Shown piece after piece: positions 1 through 11,092 of a stretch of 64,000 nt of DNA. The translations under genes and the position numbers were made by a program. Source of the stretch: Gonatopus flavifemur (lineage: Eukaryota; Arthropoda; Insecta; Hymenoptera; Dryinidae); assembly GCA_018340375.1 (NCBI GenBank), contig JAFFJZ010000004.1, positions 49,578,001 to 49,642,000 on the forward strand, in the 5' to 3' direction. Under the pieces are notes generated by a model. The model had not been told where the DNA came from and did not search any database. It saw only the letters and a list, made by a program, of their open reading frames with translations. Each line of letters begins with the position of its first letter. The first letter of the stretch is position 1.

Positions 1-160
1 ATTGAATTTTAGCATCCGCTTATCGATTGCATTGCCAATCGATGAAGTGAACTTGGCTTCGTATAAAGTTATCCAATCGAATGTACAGATGTTCAGTTAT
101 GGTTATGAAATTCACAAAAATTTGTAACAATGTAATTATTGTCGTTCGGCATTTGACACC

Positions 161-2070
161 TTGATACTGCTTCTTCATTGTAAGTCTGTAAATATGTCCG
201 TGAAGGTCAAAAATAGGGTGTTAGTGGAATTCTTACTTCAGTCGAGAAACAAAACTGTGGGTACACTATTTGATTACCTTAACCGAAAATTTTCGATTAG
301 GCAGGAAAATCGGGAAGAAATTGAGAGGTGTTTGAATATTCAATTTCTGAATGAATTCAAGCGGAAGTGGGCCAGTTGCAATAGAATCAAACGAGATCTT
401 CCAAAAAAAATGAATCTTGGCCAGAAGAGTGTTTCTTCGAGTGGAGTCCATCAAGATTAAACTCACAATCAACCCAAAATATTGGTGGCCGGCCACAAAA
501 AGAATTTTCTACGTTGAGTGAAAATTCGAAAAAACGGAAAGTCAAACTCCTGTGTGATAAATACTCCGTAGAAGAGCTGCAATATGCTGTTGATATTGCA
601 TTACGAGCCTCTGGAGAAAAACATATTGCCGATGCCATTAAGAAATTGTGTCATGAACCGGATGAAGTTGCAGATTATGATTCCCCAACAATTTTCTCCA
701 ACGAAGAGGCTTTGGCATTGTATGTTGATTTAGGATTCACGAAACGTCAATATATTCGAATGCGAGGCGCAATGATAGAAAAAACATTTTCAATCCTTCC
801 CACTTATCATAAAATCCAAGAGGCAAAACAAGCTTGTTACCCTGATGTGTTATCGGTTTCTGAAGCAGAGGTACGCACTACACTCCAAAGTCTGTTGAAT
901 TTGACAACGTCCAGATTGTTATCATTACTTTCATGTCGTGACCTCCATTCGTCGAATAGTATTTTGAGTATGTCGTGGAAATGGGGCTGTGATGGCTCCT
1001 CAAACCAAAGTACATATAAGCAGCTCTTCCATGACTCAGAATTGAGTGATGAAAGTGTGTTGATGATTCCGATCGTGCCACTCCAACTTACAGCTCACAG
1101 CGATGAAACTCGTCAACACTGGTGTAATCCTCGTCCTTCTTCAACGAGAACGTGCCGCCCGATTTGCTTCGTTTTCGCAAAAGAAACCTCAAACAGAATT
1201 TTGGAAGAAGTTAAACACCTGAAAGATGAGATTGAAAACCTCCATCCAACTTCGGTGACAATAAATGGTACAATATTCACTGTTCATTACAAACTGTACT
1301 ATACAATGATAGATGGTAAGATTCGACAAGTCATAACTGAAACCAGTTCTTCGGCTTGTTGCTGTGTGTGCGGAGCAAAACCATCCGAAATGAATGATGT
1401 ATTGTTAATGAGCAACAAGGCTATCAACATTGCTTCTACTGATTATGGACTGTCAACACTCCACGCATGGATACGTTTTATGGAATGCGTTCTTCATATC
1501 AGCTACCGACTTCCCTTCAAAAAGTGGTGTGTGAGGTCAGACGCGCACAAAGCTGTGATGAAGGAGAGGAAAAATCATAATCAAAGAGTTTCAAAAGATG
1601 AAGTTGGCATAGCGGTAGATGTACCAAAGCAAGGAACTGGATCATCAAACGACGGCAATACTGCTCACCGTTTCTTCAGAAACTGGCAGATTGCTGCTGA
1701 AACAACAGGTGTGAGAAGAGACCTCATCTACAGGTTTTACATAATCCTGCAGGTGCTTGCCAGTGGAGAAAGAGTTGATACTTCGAAATTCGAGGAATAT
1801 TCTTTGGACACATATAAGCTGTTTATCAACTGTTATGACTGGTATTATATGCCATCTTCAATACATATGATACTATCACATGGGAGAATCCTGATAGAGT
1901 CTATACCTATGCCTATAGGGTGGATGTTTTAAGAGGCCCAAGAGGCCAGGAACAAAGATCTTCGGAAATTTAGGCTCAACAATAGCCGAAAACGCGACCG
2001 ATCTTTGACCAATCAGGATATTATCAATAATCTCTTGATATCTTCTGATCCTGTCATATCATCTATGTGA
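161..2070 (+). pseudogene. Transib/RAG1-like transposase, nearly intact
   Basis: The reading frame encodes a Transib-type DDE transposase related to the RAG1 core, which cuts at CACAGTG-type terminal repeats. Visible landmarks in order are KWGCDGSS (about 967-990, first catalytic Asp region), the STRTCRPICF block (about 1141-1170), a CCCVCGAKP zinc-binding turn (about 1363-1383), STLHAWIRF (about 1455-1480), SSNDGNTAHRFF (about 1645-1680), and EAQEARNKD (about 1933-1960), which corresponds to the region before the last catalytic Glu in RAG1. Three lesions are visible: a frameshift around 410-450 separating the N-terminal 161-460 frame from the main frame, and an in-frame TAA at 1930-1932 just before EAQEARNKD. 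The frame then runs to TGA at 2068-2070. The DNA-binding N-terminus contains a GGRPQK AT-hook-like motif that is conserved in the second copy. The copy is probably inactive but only lightly damaged. Family assignment is by motif memory, not alignment. Confidence 0.66.
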
Positions 2071-2561
2071 CCTCAGTGGCAATCAACAGTCTCGCTCGAA
2101 CTGGAAAATGATGCCAAACTTTTACTCAGGCTTGAACATAGAGGAAACGCTGAATTCTTCACGGATCGAACGCATGATGGAAATCCTACAGATGCTATGG
2201 AAGCTGGTGAAATAACTTGAGTAATTCATCCCACACTTACATAATCTTTCAACCATATCGCTCCGATGTGAATTTACTGAGGTATAGTCTGATTTATTGT
2301 CATGTTTATTTCAGATCAGTGATTTGAACTGTTGCAGCCCCAACAAGCAACAATGGTGAATAGTGTTTCAAGACGACAACATTTTCAAGAACATGAATAT
2401 GTCAATCTTATTTTCATTTGTTTCCATGTATTAAAACGGACCTTGAACAAATTTTCTACATTCCATGCCTAATTCCTCACTTAGTCATTCGTTTTGTGTC
2501 AATAATTCAAGAAAACCTCATAATTTTATCAGCTATAATTCCAAATAGAAATTACGAAACT

Positions 2562-3068
2562 CAGATTCGTAATCACCGACCCCAAAAACTCCCTCACCGC
2601 AAATTTCAAGTAACTCCAGCTGATTTTGCAATCTCAGTCAGCCATATTGGATCCGACATTCTCAATTCACCTTTTCTCACCTCAGATTCGTAGTAAGCAA
2701 TCCAAAAAACCCCTCACAGCAAATTTCAAGCTACTCAAGCTGATTTTGCAGTTTAAGTCCGCCATATTAGATCCGCCAGTTTGTATTGATCATTTTTTGC
2801 GCTAGATTCGTGATCAGCGACCCCGAAAACCCCTTCATAGCAAATTTCAAGCGAATCCAGCTCGTTTTGCAATTTCAGTCCGCCATATTGGATCTGCCAT
2901 TTTTAATTCACCATTTTACACTCAAGACTCTCAACCAGCGACCCTGAAAACCTCCTAGAAGCAAATTTCAAGCGGATCCAGCTGATTTTGCAACTTTAGT
3001 CCGCCATTTTAAATTGATAATTTTCGACTTCAGATTCGTGATCAGCGACCCCGAAAACCCCCGAGTAC
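2562..3068. repeat. 120-bp subterminal tandem repeats of Transib
   Basis: Four units plus a partial one start near 2562, 2682, 2802, 2922 and 3029. Each carries CAGATTCGTgATCAgCGACC, then CAAATTTCAAG, GATTTTGCA, GTCCGCCATaTTgGATC and a spacer. Period is about 120 bp, shortened in the last unit. One or two units of the same repeat precede the right terminus of the other Transib copy (13676-13835), so the array belongs to the transposon and not to the host. Confidence 0.85.
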
Positions 3069-3095
3069 CAAATTCTGAACAAATCGGTCAGCGGC

Positions 3096-3136
3096 TTATA
3101 GTTTCAACCAATTTTTCGAGGTTTTGGCCCACTGTG
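3096..3136 (-). repeat. Right terminal inverted repeat of Transib copy A (RSS-like)
   Basis: Read inward from 3136 the sequence begins CACAGTG, then an 11-bp spacer, then CGAAAAATT. This matches the plan heptamer / spacer / A-rich nonamer seen at both ends of the 9717-13902 copy. The inner part (cggcttatagttt) also matches that copy's right end. Confidence 0.75.
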
Positions 3137-4316
3137 CGTTGGTCACCGTGGCCTCCTGAAGAGAGAGAGGAAGAGAGATATAACGCAGAAAACTTACGCG
3201 ATGGAAAGTCGAGTATAGACTGACTAACAGGGCGTTGTCGAACAACGATTTCGGGGCCTGAAGGGGGTGAAAAAAAAATAAATGATGGAATGAAGAAGGT
3301 GGGAGGAATATTTTTCCCGGTGTAGTCAGCACTTCAACCCAACGTCGGAATTCGAAGAAACCCGGTGTTGGATTTCGGCGCCGATGTGTCCCACACGTGC
3401 CTTATCGCTGTCGAGGACAGATTTTTGCTGGCCTCAACATCGACGATGCACGTGTGTGACCAGCCGAGAACAATTAGAGTGTTCTTAAAGGAAAGGAATG
3501 TTGGAATATTATTCGAAGTCGGGTATGGTAACATGGGTGGACTATGGGAAATGCTGGAAAACCTTCCCGAGACCGCTTCTCGACAATTCTATGAAAAAAA
3601 AAGGTGTTGAAAGAAGAAGGTAGGGAAGAGAACAATAGAGGCCCAGTACACTCGTGACGCATGCAACGAAGAGTCACACGCACACACGAATAGGCGTGTA
3701 TGTGTGGGACTCCAAGCAGCGCTACGTGAGAGTGTGGGGGTGGAAAGGGAAGATCTCTCTACTTCGTACGTGTAAACGCACGGGGCAGAGAGGAAGAAAG
3801 AATTTAAGATAGTGAGGTGAAGAGGGAGACGATTAAGAGAGTTGCGAAATTCTCGCTTCCGGGCTCGCGAAAACGCGTGGTCAGGAGAAAGGCGGGCAAA
3901 AAGTCTCGCAATCTGCCTCAGAAAGATACTCTGAGAGCATCATTCCGAGGTCGAAAAATTGCGGGACGTAACAAATTCATTCTTTTTCGACTGTGAGAAC
4001 CCAAAATAGATGCATCTTGGGTATTGCTGAACTGTTATGCTGTGTGGGTACTGAACAGTTTCTGAATCGTATGAATGAACTCTATATACGCTGGAATGAA
4101 TACTCCCTAAATATTCCATAGTTCAGTCCGGTCAGTCACATACTTTTATTTATTGTGAATCCTCTTCTCTCGTGGATACACATATCTCGATATTTGCCGT
4201 CTCCACCGTATGAGAATCTCCATCCCTTTCCAACATACAACTCCAAATATCTCTCTCTCTCTCTCTCTCTGTATCTCACGGCACTAATCTAGTGAGTGCT
4301 CATTCCAGTATGTGTA
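3137..4316. other. No gene recognised; purine-rich DNA and a CT microsatellite
   Basis: The stretch contains GA-rich runs (3165-3180, 3790-3840), short GT/CA-rich runs (3670-3700), and a (CT)n microsatellite at about 4252-4270. Short open frames show no recognisable domain. It may be host sequence between two transposons, but nothing supports a promoter or exon. Confidence 0.5.
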
Positions 4317-4500
4317 TCCAGGTGGAATTCTTCTCTAGTACCTTGAGAGGCACTAATAAGTTGACCCATCTTACTCGTGAGGCACTCATAGGGAAAACTT
4401 ACGAGTAACTTAGTAGGATGTAACGCTCCACTTAACTAAATTCTAGTGATCAAAACTAGCTAGGCACTCAGTAGTAACTGACCAGGAAGTTGTAAGAAAG
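4317..4500 (+). repeat. Possible left terminus of a CACTA-like element
   Basis: CCAGGTGGAATTCTTCTCTAG (about 4319-4339) resembles the left end of the 10.6-kb element, CCCTAGTAGAAATTTTCTCTAG. It is followed, as in that element, by short repeated motifs (gaggcactaat, gaggcactcat, taggcactcag) and by a shared tgtaacgct box (about 4420). It may be the left end belonging to the decayed transposase at 7543-9597. I could not find a matching right end. Confidence 0.4.
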
Positions 4501-6820
4501 TAACGCCGAACTTATGACAGCAATTATATGCCATTCAAGATATGAAATCACAATAATACATCAACAATGATTATTCAGTAAAATATTGATGCTTTGGCCC
4601 AAAATTTTGGCCCTTTGCAGAGAATGATACATGGTGAACGAGATTCCACGGGAGTTGATTACAAATTAAAGAAACGGACAATAGATAAGCATCAACACTG
4701 AGAGTACCATATAAAGGCGCCGTTCCTTCCATTGGTCTCTCGTGTTGAGCATTATCTGCACAGGACCAGGTCAAACCAGATTGTTCAGCATTGCGTGAGT
4801 ATAATTCCCTTGTGGTGTACAATCAATATGGATCTGGTAATATTTTGTGGAAGTACCGAATCCTGATACAAAGTGCACTGAAATCACGCCTTATGCTTGT
4901 GAATTTTTCATACTCAAAGTACACCGAAAGGTTTCGAATCAGGTGATGATGATTCTATCTGCATTCTGAAAATCCATTTTTTTATCATGAGACGGCAGCC
5001 GTTTCAAACAAAATCCGTTTCATTGATGAAACGGAACTGCTTCACCATTAGAAGGAACCGCCTCAATATAATGATTGCGCAGGGTCATGAACAGGGTGTC
5101 TGCTACTCCTTAAATATCCTTGAAACCTCCTGGTTTGAAATATCCTGGAGAATCAAAATTGCTCCCTAAATCTTGGAAAAGTCCTGGAATAATTTTTTTT
5201 ATCCTGAAACAGTTCACAATTCATTTTTGCTTCAAAATTGCGTTATTTGTGTTCTCACTGCTGAAAACACCAGTCAGAACCATAAAAAAAAGTTGTCGGG
5301 CTTTCAACGGTTTTCCAGAATATCCGGTCAAAAGCTGACAAAATTTCTGCCCGATTTTGTTCGAAATTGGCAAATTGGAATATCCTGACAACGGTACCGA
5401 CCGTACCAACCGTCGGAATTTTCTGCACCGTATAGGGGCTCTATTGATCGATCAAAAGTAATCGTTGTAGATTAATTTAATTATTTGATGAAATTCATTC
5501 TTTTCTCTTTATTCAGATCAATCATTTCATCCCTAAGGGATTTTGATTCAACGAAAGTCCATATAAATTTCAAAGCTCTGCTACACCGAAAAAAATTATT
5601 AGTTACCCTCACTCCAAATCAGTTCCAGCAACTAAATCCAGTTGTTGATATATGGATAACTAAAACGGTCGTTGGCTCAACCAAATTCAAATTCGATTCC
5701 TCTGATTTTGGTTGCTGTTACTAGTTTGTAGTTGCCTTGACTACAGCTCTTATTACCAACTTCTATTCCTTTATTAGTCGGAACTAATGTTCACAACTAA
5801 CTCCAGTTCATTCGCCAGACAACTACCTCAAAGTGACTGAATATTGATTGGCTAGGAGCTGAGAAATTTGGCATTGCTATAACTTTGTATTGTAAAATGA
5901 TGAGATACTTCAATTTTTGTCCATCAATCCGCCGTTTTCCAACTCAGCGAATGGCGTAAAACTCAAATATGTACCAGACAATGCTTTTGAGTGATTTTCA
6001 TTTGATGATAAATTGTTGATTGCTCGTATTTCGAAAATCAATTCTTCAAAAAATTGGTCAAAACCGGGTATGATGGGTTTTCAGCTGCAACATATGCCTC
6101 AGAATTGCGAATCATGTTCAACACGAATCAGTTTTGAAAAACAAGGTTTTAGGAATTGAATTCTCTCATAAAGAACCAATCTTTTGAATATGTATTAGAA
6201 TTGAAAGATTCGAAATCAATTTACGATGATCGAGATACGATATCGATATTGAGATAATTGACATCGATACGATATTCGGTCCCCACGATATTTCTCGATA
6301 TCGATACGATATTGGTCCAAAAATCGTATCGTATCACATCGTGTGCACCCCTAAACATTTCTTTAGACACTATTCTATGGAAAATATTGCAACCGGTCTC
6401 TTTTCTCATTGTGTACAGCCCGTTAACACTGCACAGAGATGAATGGATTATACAAATTGTATTATAGAGTGTGGATACCAACTGTTAAGATCTGTATGCT
6501 TAGAGGTTTCAACCATTTCTTTATTCCTAAAATACAAGATTCTTACAGTCAAAATGTGTTTATTATGATAATAATATACTTACCGTTAAAATCTGTATTT
6601 TGATCGTAAGAATCTCTGTTACTTGCAGTAGTGTAATGGTGATTTCAAAAACGGTATTATATGGACCAACAAAATAAATAGTTACGATGAATAACAATCT
6701 CTTATTAATCATTATAATCCCCCTTTCCAACGGAAATCAAGTGCGAACCACAAGGCTCTTGAAGTATAAATCTTTTGAAGATCTGATGTTCTTTAAGTAT
6801 AGCCACAATTCTTGTGTACG
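4501..6820. other. Non-coding stretch, no gene recognised
   Basis: I see no convincing coding sequence. Local oddities are cgatacgata-type repeats at about 6230-6345 (CGATATCGATACGATAT variants on both strands), and a run of aCTaGTTG/AACTA motifs around 5620-5830 that looks like degenerate MITE sequence. The rest is AT-rich single-copy-looking DNA. Confidence 0.45.
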
Positions 6821-6828
6821 CAAGCGAG

Positions 6829-6910
6829 TGTCGGTAGCTGAGCGGTCAAGGTGACCGACTACGATGCTATTAGCCTGGGTTCATATCCCGGGGAGTTATT
6901 TTTTTTTTTC
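6829..6910 (+). tRNA. tRNA-like sequence or SINE head (pol III boxes)
   Basis: A-box-like TAGCTGAGCGGTCAAGG (from about 6835) and B-box-like GGTTCATATCC (from about 6879) are 44 bp apart. CTGGG/CCCGG closes a 7-nt T-loop, and a long T run (6899-6910) follows as a pol III terminator. The acceptor stem does not pair well and the T-loop reads TTCATAT instead of TTCGANT. A tRNA-derived SINE head or a decayed tRNA of the Ser/Leu type is therefore more likely than a working tRNA. Confidence 0.4.
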
Positions 6911-7542
6911 CATAATATTGTTTCGTTACTGTAAGCATCTGGAGTTAGTACTTGTAAGAATCCTATATTATAATAGGAACTAACTTTTTTTCTTGTCTTT
7001 AATGAAATGATATATTACTGGGTAAAAAATACATTCACTACCTCGAAGTAAACATCTTCATAATAAATGTATACTTATGTCTAGAATCTATATACTTGTC
7101 CTCATGCTGAGCATAAAATATTTTCGTCTTCATAATATTTCTCATACCCGTTAGAATTCATTTCTCTCCGTGTGAAAGAACGGGATATCTTAAATCTTGA
7201 AACATTTCTGGACATACGTTATTCTACAGGTGAAGGTGTGCTGCACAAAGTAACGATGATTTTTCTCATGATTATTGCAGAATATTCCATTCTCCGTCAA
7301 ACATTCACTGCAACAATATGCTGGCAAGAAGGACAAATATTATTTGAAACAATCTTCCTTTTTTTCATATGAAAATAAGTAAATGCGAATGATGATCATG
7401 ATTTGAAGATGAGGGCATTTTCAAGTTCAAAATGTTCGATATGTTGAAAATCAGCATTTCATTTATTGTGAATCTCTTGTACGGTTGAAGAGATACGTTT
7501 CAAATGACCATGGTAGAAGATTGAAGTTTTCATAAAACTCGT
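6911..7542. other. Non-coding stretch upstream of a transposase remnant
   Basis: AT-rich sequence with no recognisable domain in any frame. It may contain leader or intron sequence of the 7543-9597 transposase. Confidence 0.4.
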
Positions 7543-9597
7543 GTGAAAATGTCGAAACCGAAAGTAGTAGGCGCTTTGTCTATACGAAATAAACGTAGAA
7601 TTTTATCTGAACATATGTCAGTATTGTTATCAAGTTTTGAAACATCGTGTAGAGATGAGCAAGACATATTAAGTGAACGTTCTGATAATATTGCTATCAA
7701 TAATCCGAATATGTATCACAAGTGTAATATTTCTGATTTTTGTTTCAAAGACTCCAAGGGAAAAAGCAAAGGGTTTGAATCGTCAGAACGTGAAACTAGT
7801 GTGCCTCTTTGTGCTGCGGCTGGTCGTTCAAATGATACGAATAATATGAATTTTCCAGAAATTCCACATTCCACTCAAAGAAGAGATACGGTTTTTGATA
7901 GGGAACCTGAAAAACATGAATTTCATCTGCTGGCTCATGGAGCAACGGATTCAAATTCGGTAATCAGAAAACGGCTTGAGAAAGGATTTAGCTGCTTGGG
8001 CTGTTGACCGTTCAATTCCTTTATACGATTTGAAATTACTCCTCGCGGTGTTGAATAAACATCATCCAGAAGACAATTTACCGATTTGTCCCAGAACAAT
8101 TTTAAATACACCAAGGCAGACACGGGTCTCTGATATGCCGCCTGGTGAATTTTGTTATTTAGGAATTCAACACGGATTAGAAGAGTATCTATCTTCCAGC
8201 GTTACACAAAAAATCGATAACATTGGAATACAAATTGGTATTGATGGAGCTCCTTCATTTTCAAGTAATAACAAAGGATTTTGGCGGATTTTGGGGAGAG
8301 TTATTGATGATTAAAATGTGTTCGTAGTCGGTTTTTATTTCGGTATAAGTAAACCACACCCAATGATTTTTTATCTCCTTTTGTCGAAGAGATATCCGGT
8401 CTGATAAAAAATGGCTTGCAGCATAACAATTCTCAAATAAGTGTGTCATTCAAATCTTCAATTTGTGATGCACCAGCCAAATCCTATGTAACGATGACCA
8501 AGGGGCATGCAGGTTATGATGCATATATGAAATGTAAAATAGAAGGTATGTGTGAGAAGGACTCAGGCAGAATATGTTTTCCACAAACTGATAGCCCAGA
8601 AAGAACTGACCAAAATTTTTACGATGAAGTAGATGATAATCATCAAAGGGGCCGAAGCATTCTCGTCGATATATCTGAATTTGGTTTGGTCACAAATATC
8701 CCCATTGATTATATGCACGCCGTTCTACTTGGGGCGATGAAAAAGCAACTAGAATTATGGAGTTACAAAGGTCCGTTGAAGGTGAGACTACTTTCGAAAT
8801 ATAATCAAGGAGTGACATCCGATTATATAAAGCTCATAAAAAATTACATCCCCCGCGATTTTCCGCGTAAACCCCGACCTTTGAAAAAATTCGTAAGATT
8901 CAAAGCAACAGAACTCCGATTGTTTTTTCTCTACATAAGACCTGTTGTTCTTTCTTCGATTTTGAAGGAAGACAACGCTTCACTAGATCATTTTACGATA
9001 CTCGATGTAGCCATTCGTATATTATGTTCCCATAATGGATCAGAAAGTATTGAATATGCTCAAGAATTATTGGAAACATTCGTTATACAATTCGGTGAAT
9101 TATATGGGAAAAAATTCATGTCTTATGACATTCATTGCTTACTCCATTTGAGTCAAGATGTCAAGAGACATGGCCCTCTGGATTCATTTAGTGCGTTTAT
9201 TTCCGAGAATTTTCTAGGTGAATTGAAAGAATTAGTTCGAAAAGCAGAAAAACCATTGCAACAATCAATTAGACGGTATAGTGAAATGAAGCACGTGAAT
9301 AAAAAATTTTCGTCGAACTCCACGCAGCAGCATGTCAGCACAGGAACGATGTATTACGAATTAGAACCTCGCAATCGTTTTTCTCTGAATCCGCGTTACA
9401 AAAAAATTATTTCCCCAAATTTCACATTGTCCCCTTCAATTGGAGACGGTTGTTGTTTAATGAAGAACGGTGGAATCGTACGCGTCGAAGAAATAGGGAC
9501 ATATAAAAAACAGATAGTCATAGTCGGTCGAAGTTTTATTGTTGTTGAGGATTTGTTCAATACACCTTGCGCGTCGTCCTTAGTAGGAGTTTGTTGA
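7543..9597 (+). pseudogene. CACTA/EnSpm-like transposase, decayed copy
   Basis: This is the same family as the intact 639-codon protein at 49529-51448. Shared blocks in order are an LAAWAVD...IPLYDLKLLL helix block (about 7985-8045), a GEFCYLGIQHGL block (about 8142-8180), IGIDGAPSF (about 8235-8260, first acidic residue), SSICDAPAKSY then GHAGYDAYMKC (about 8455-8530, altered zinc-binding region), IPIDYMHAVLLGAMKK (about 8700-8748, second acidic residue plus His), FPRKPRPL then FKATELRLFFLY (about 8860-8935), and an FLGELKELVRKAEKPLQQ block (about 9210-9265). Lesions are a frameshift near 7976, TAA at 8312-8314, and a frameshift near 8370. The last 393 codons are open. Plant CACTA transposases (Transposase_21) share the DG...LDxMH layout. 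The copy cannot make a full protein. Confidence 0.6.
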
Positions 9598-9716
9598 GTG
9601 AGTGAATTATCAAGTAAATCAAAAATTTGGTCGATTCATAGCGTGAAAAAAAAATTGATGCTTCTTCCCCCACCAAAAACAAAAAACACGTTTGCAGCAT
9701 TGACTTTATCGCACTG

Positions 9717-9752
9717 CACAGTGGGCCAGAATCCACAAAAAGTGCTCAAAAC
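9717..9752 (+). repeat. Left terminal inverted repeat of Transib (heptamer/nonamer-like)
   Basis: The repeat reads CACAGTG, then an 11-bp spacer GGCCAGAATCC, then ACAAAAAGT. The V(D)J recombination signal consensus is CACAGTG, a 12- or 23-bp spacer, and ACAAAAACC. The right end (13867-13902, read inward) has the identical heptamer and identical ACAAAAAGT at the same spacing. Confidence 0.85.
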
Positions 9753-10529
9753 CCCCTTTTCTGAAATACTCTAAAATTCAAGAATGTTGGTGTTTTCTTA
9801 CAATACATTACAATACATTAGTAGTATGAAGGTATGTAACGCTGTGTCTGAAGGCGAGTTAGTTTGTGAGATATTGTTACGTAAGATACAGAAATTACTG
9901 TGAAATTCTAAAAATTCCCGAAAAATAATACAAGAGTTTTCGAAGTAATTAACGCTTGCAAGCCCTCATGATTTTGATATCTAAGGATTTTGTGGAAGGT
10001 TACATGTTGTTCCAATATAAAAATAATAAATATTGTCCAGGGGACATGAGTGTTAGGATGGAACATTGCATTTTTGAGTTGTGCGTACGAATGAAATCAT
10101 CGATTTCGATATTTCATTGACGATTTTCTCAAATACTTCAAAAAACTCTCTCTGGGAGGTTTTTGCAATGTTTTCTTAGATGATTTCTACTTGCAAATCA
10201 CTTTTATTTATGCTGCACAGACCTGCGCAACGAGTGGTATGTTAATTCTCATGACACAGTATCTGTAAAATTATTAGTTCTCCGGTATACACTGTTGAAA
10301 AACTTTGTGAATTGAATACACAAAATTTGGAAGCAATTAACACACATATTTGTGTTTGAAATTCACTACAGATTTTATGAGAATTCAAATCAAATTTGGT
10401 ATGAAAAGCACTTTAAAATAATATTGTGTTTGAATTTCAATAAAAGTATGGGAAATTCAATAAACAAAATATGTTTCGTCAATAGCTTACAAACTTTTGT
10501 ATCAAAATTAATATAAATATTCTTAAATT

Positions 10530-10702
10530 CCCTGGTGGAAATCCAAAAGTGAAGGAAGAGGGGATTGGAACAAATGAAACGTAAAAATGTTTCAATTCCC
10601 TCCTAAATTACTTTTAGGTGACTCTTTGTTACTCTTAGGTGACTCTTCGCTTGCGCTTTCGCCGCGCTTTCGTTGCGTTTCAACGCTTCATTTTCACCAG
10701 GG
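10530..10702. mobile_element. 173-bp MITE with CCCTGGTG ends and TT duplication
   Basis: It starts CCCTGGTGGAAATCC and ends CATTTTCACCAGGG, and is flanked by TT on both sides (10528-10529, 10703-10704). It carries internal repeats aGGTGACTCTTnG. The ends match the CCCTnGTRG class of the 10.6-kb CACTA-like element. Confidence 0.65.
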
Positions 10703-10768
10703 TTTGCGGTGGAAATGTTTAACAGTGATATGCAACATGCAACATTACAATAAATCACATGCAGAAAA

Positions 10769-10983
10769 ATGATGTATCAAATATTACTACATTTACTCGT
10801 ACATCAGTGCCCGTAAGTGAAATAGTATAATGTTTACAACTGAATGTAGTAAAATCTCATGCTTCATGATATGAAGTTGCACCAAATTGCACGATGTTTT
10901 GCTACATTCAGTTGTAAACATTATACTATTTCATTCACGGGCACTAATGTACGAGTGAATGCAGTAATATTTGATACATCATT
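10769..10983. mobile_element. Palindromic foldback MITE, about 215 bp
   Basis: Two arms of roughly 85 bp (from AATGATGTATCAAATATTACT and back to AGTAATATTTGATACATCATT) flank a short centre around 10855-10895. Weaker pairing continues outside (gcagaaa / tctccgtgc). It is nested in the 5' non-coding part of the Transib element. No clear target duplication was identified. Confidence 0.7.
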
Positions 10984-11092
10984 CTTCTCCGTGCAAGTAA
11001 GGTTTAAGTAGAGCGTGCGGAAATTTCTAGAGTATTGGATGAATTTTATTTAATCTCCGACTACTGTCCTTTGATAGTTTGGCAACGTCATA

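Larger units (their letters stand above)
1..3136 (+). mobile_element. Transib (RAG1-like) DNA transposon, left end outside window
   Basis: This is the right part of a cut-and-paste transposon. It contains a RAG1/Transib-type transposase gene (161-2070), a 120-bp tandem array (2562-3068), and a right terminus ending in CCCACTGTG at 3136. The terminus is homologous to the right end of the complete copy at 9717-13902: both share the cttatagttt block and the CACTGTG end. The left terminus must lie upstream of base 1, so length and target duplication cannot be measured. The base pairs following the end are CGTTG. Assignment to Transib rests on the transposase motifs plus the CACAGTG terminus. Confidence 0.7.
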
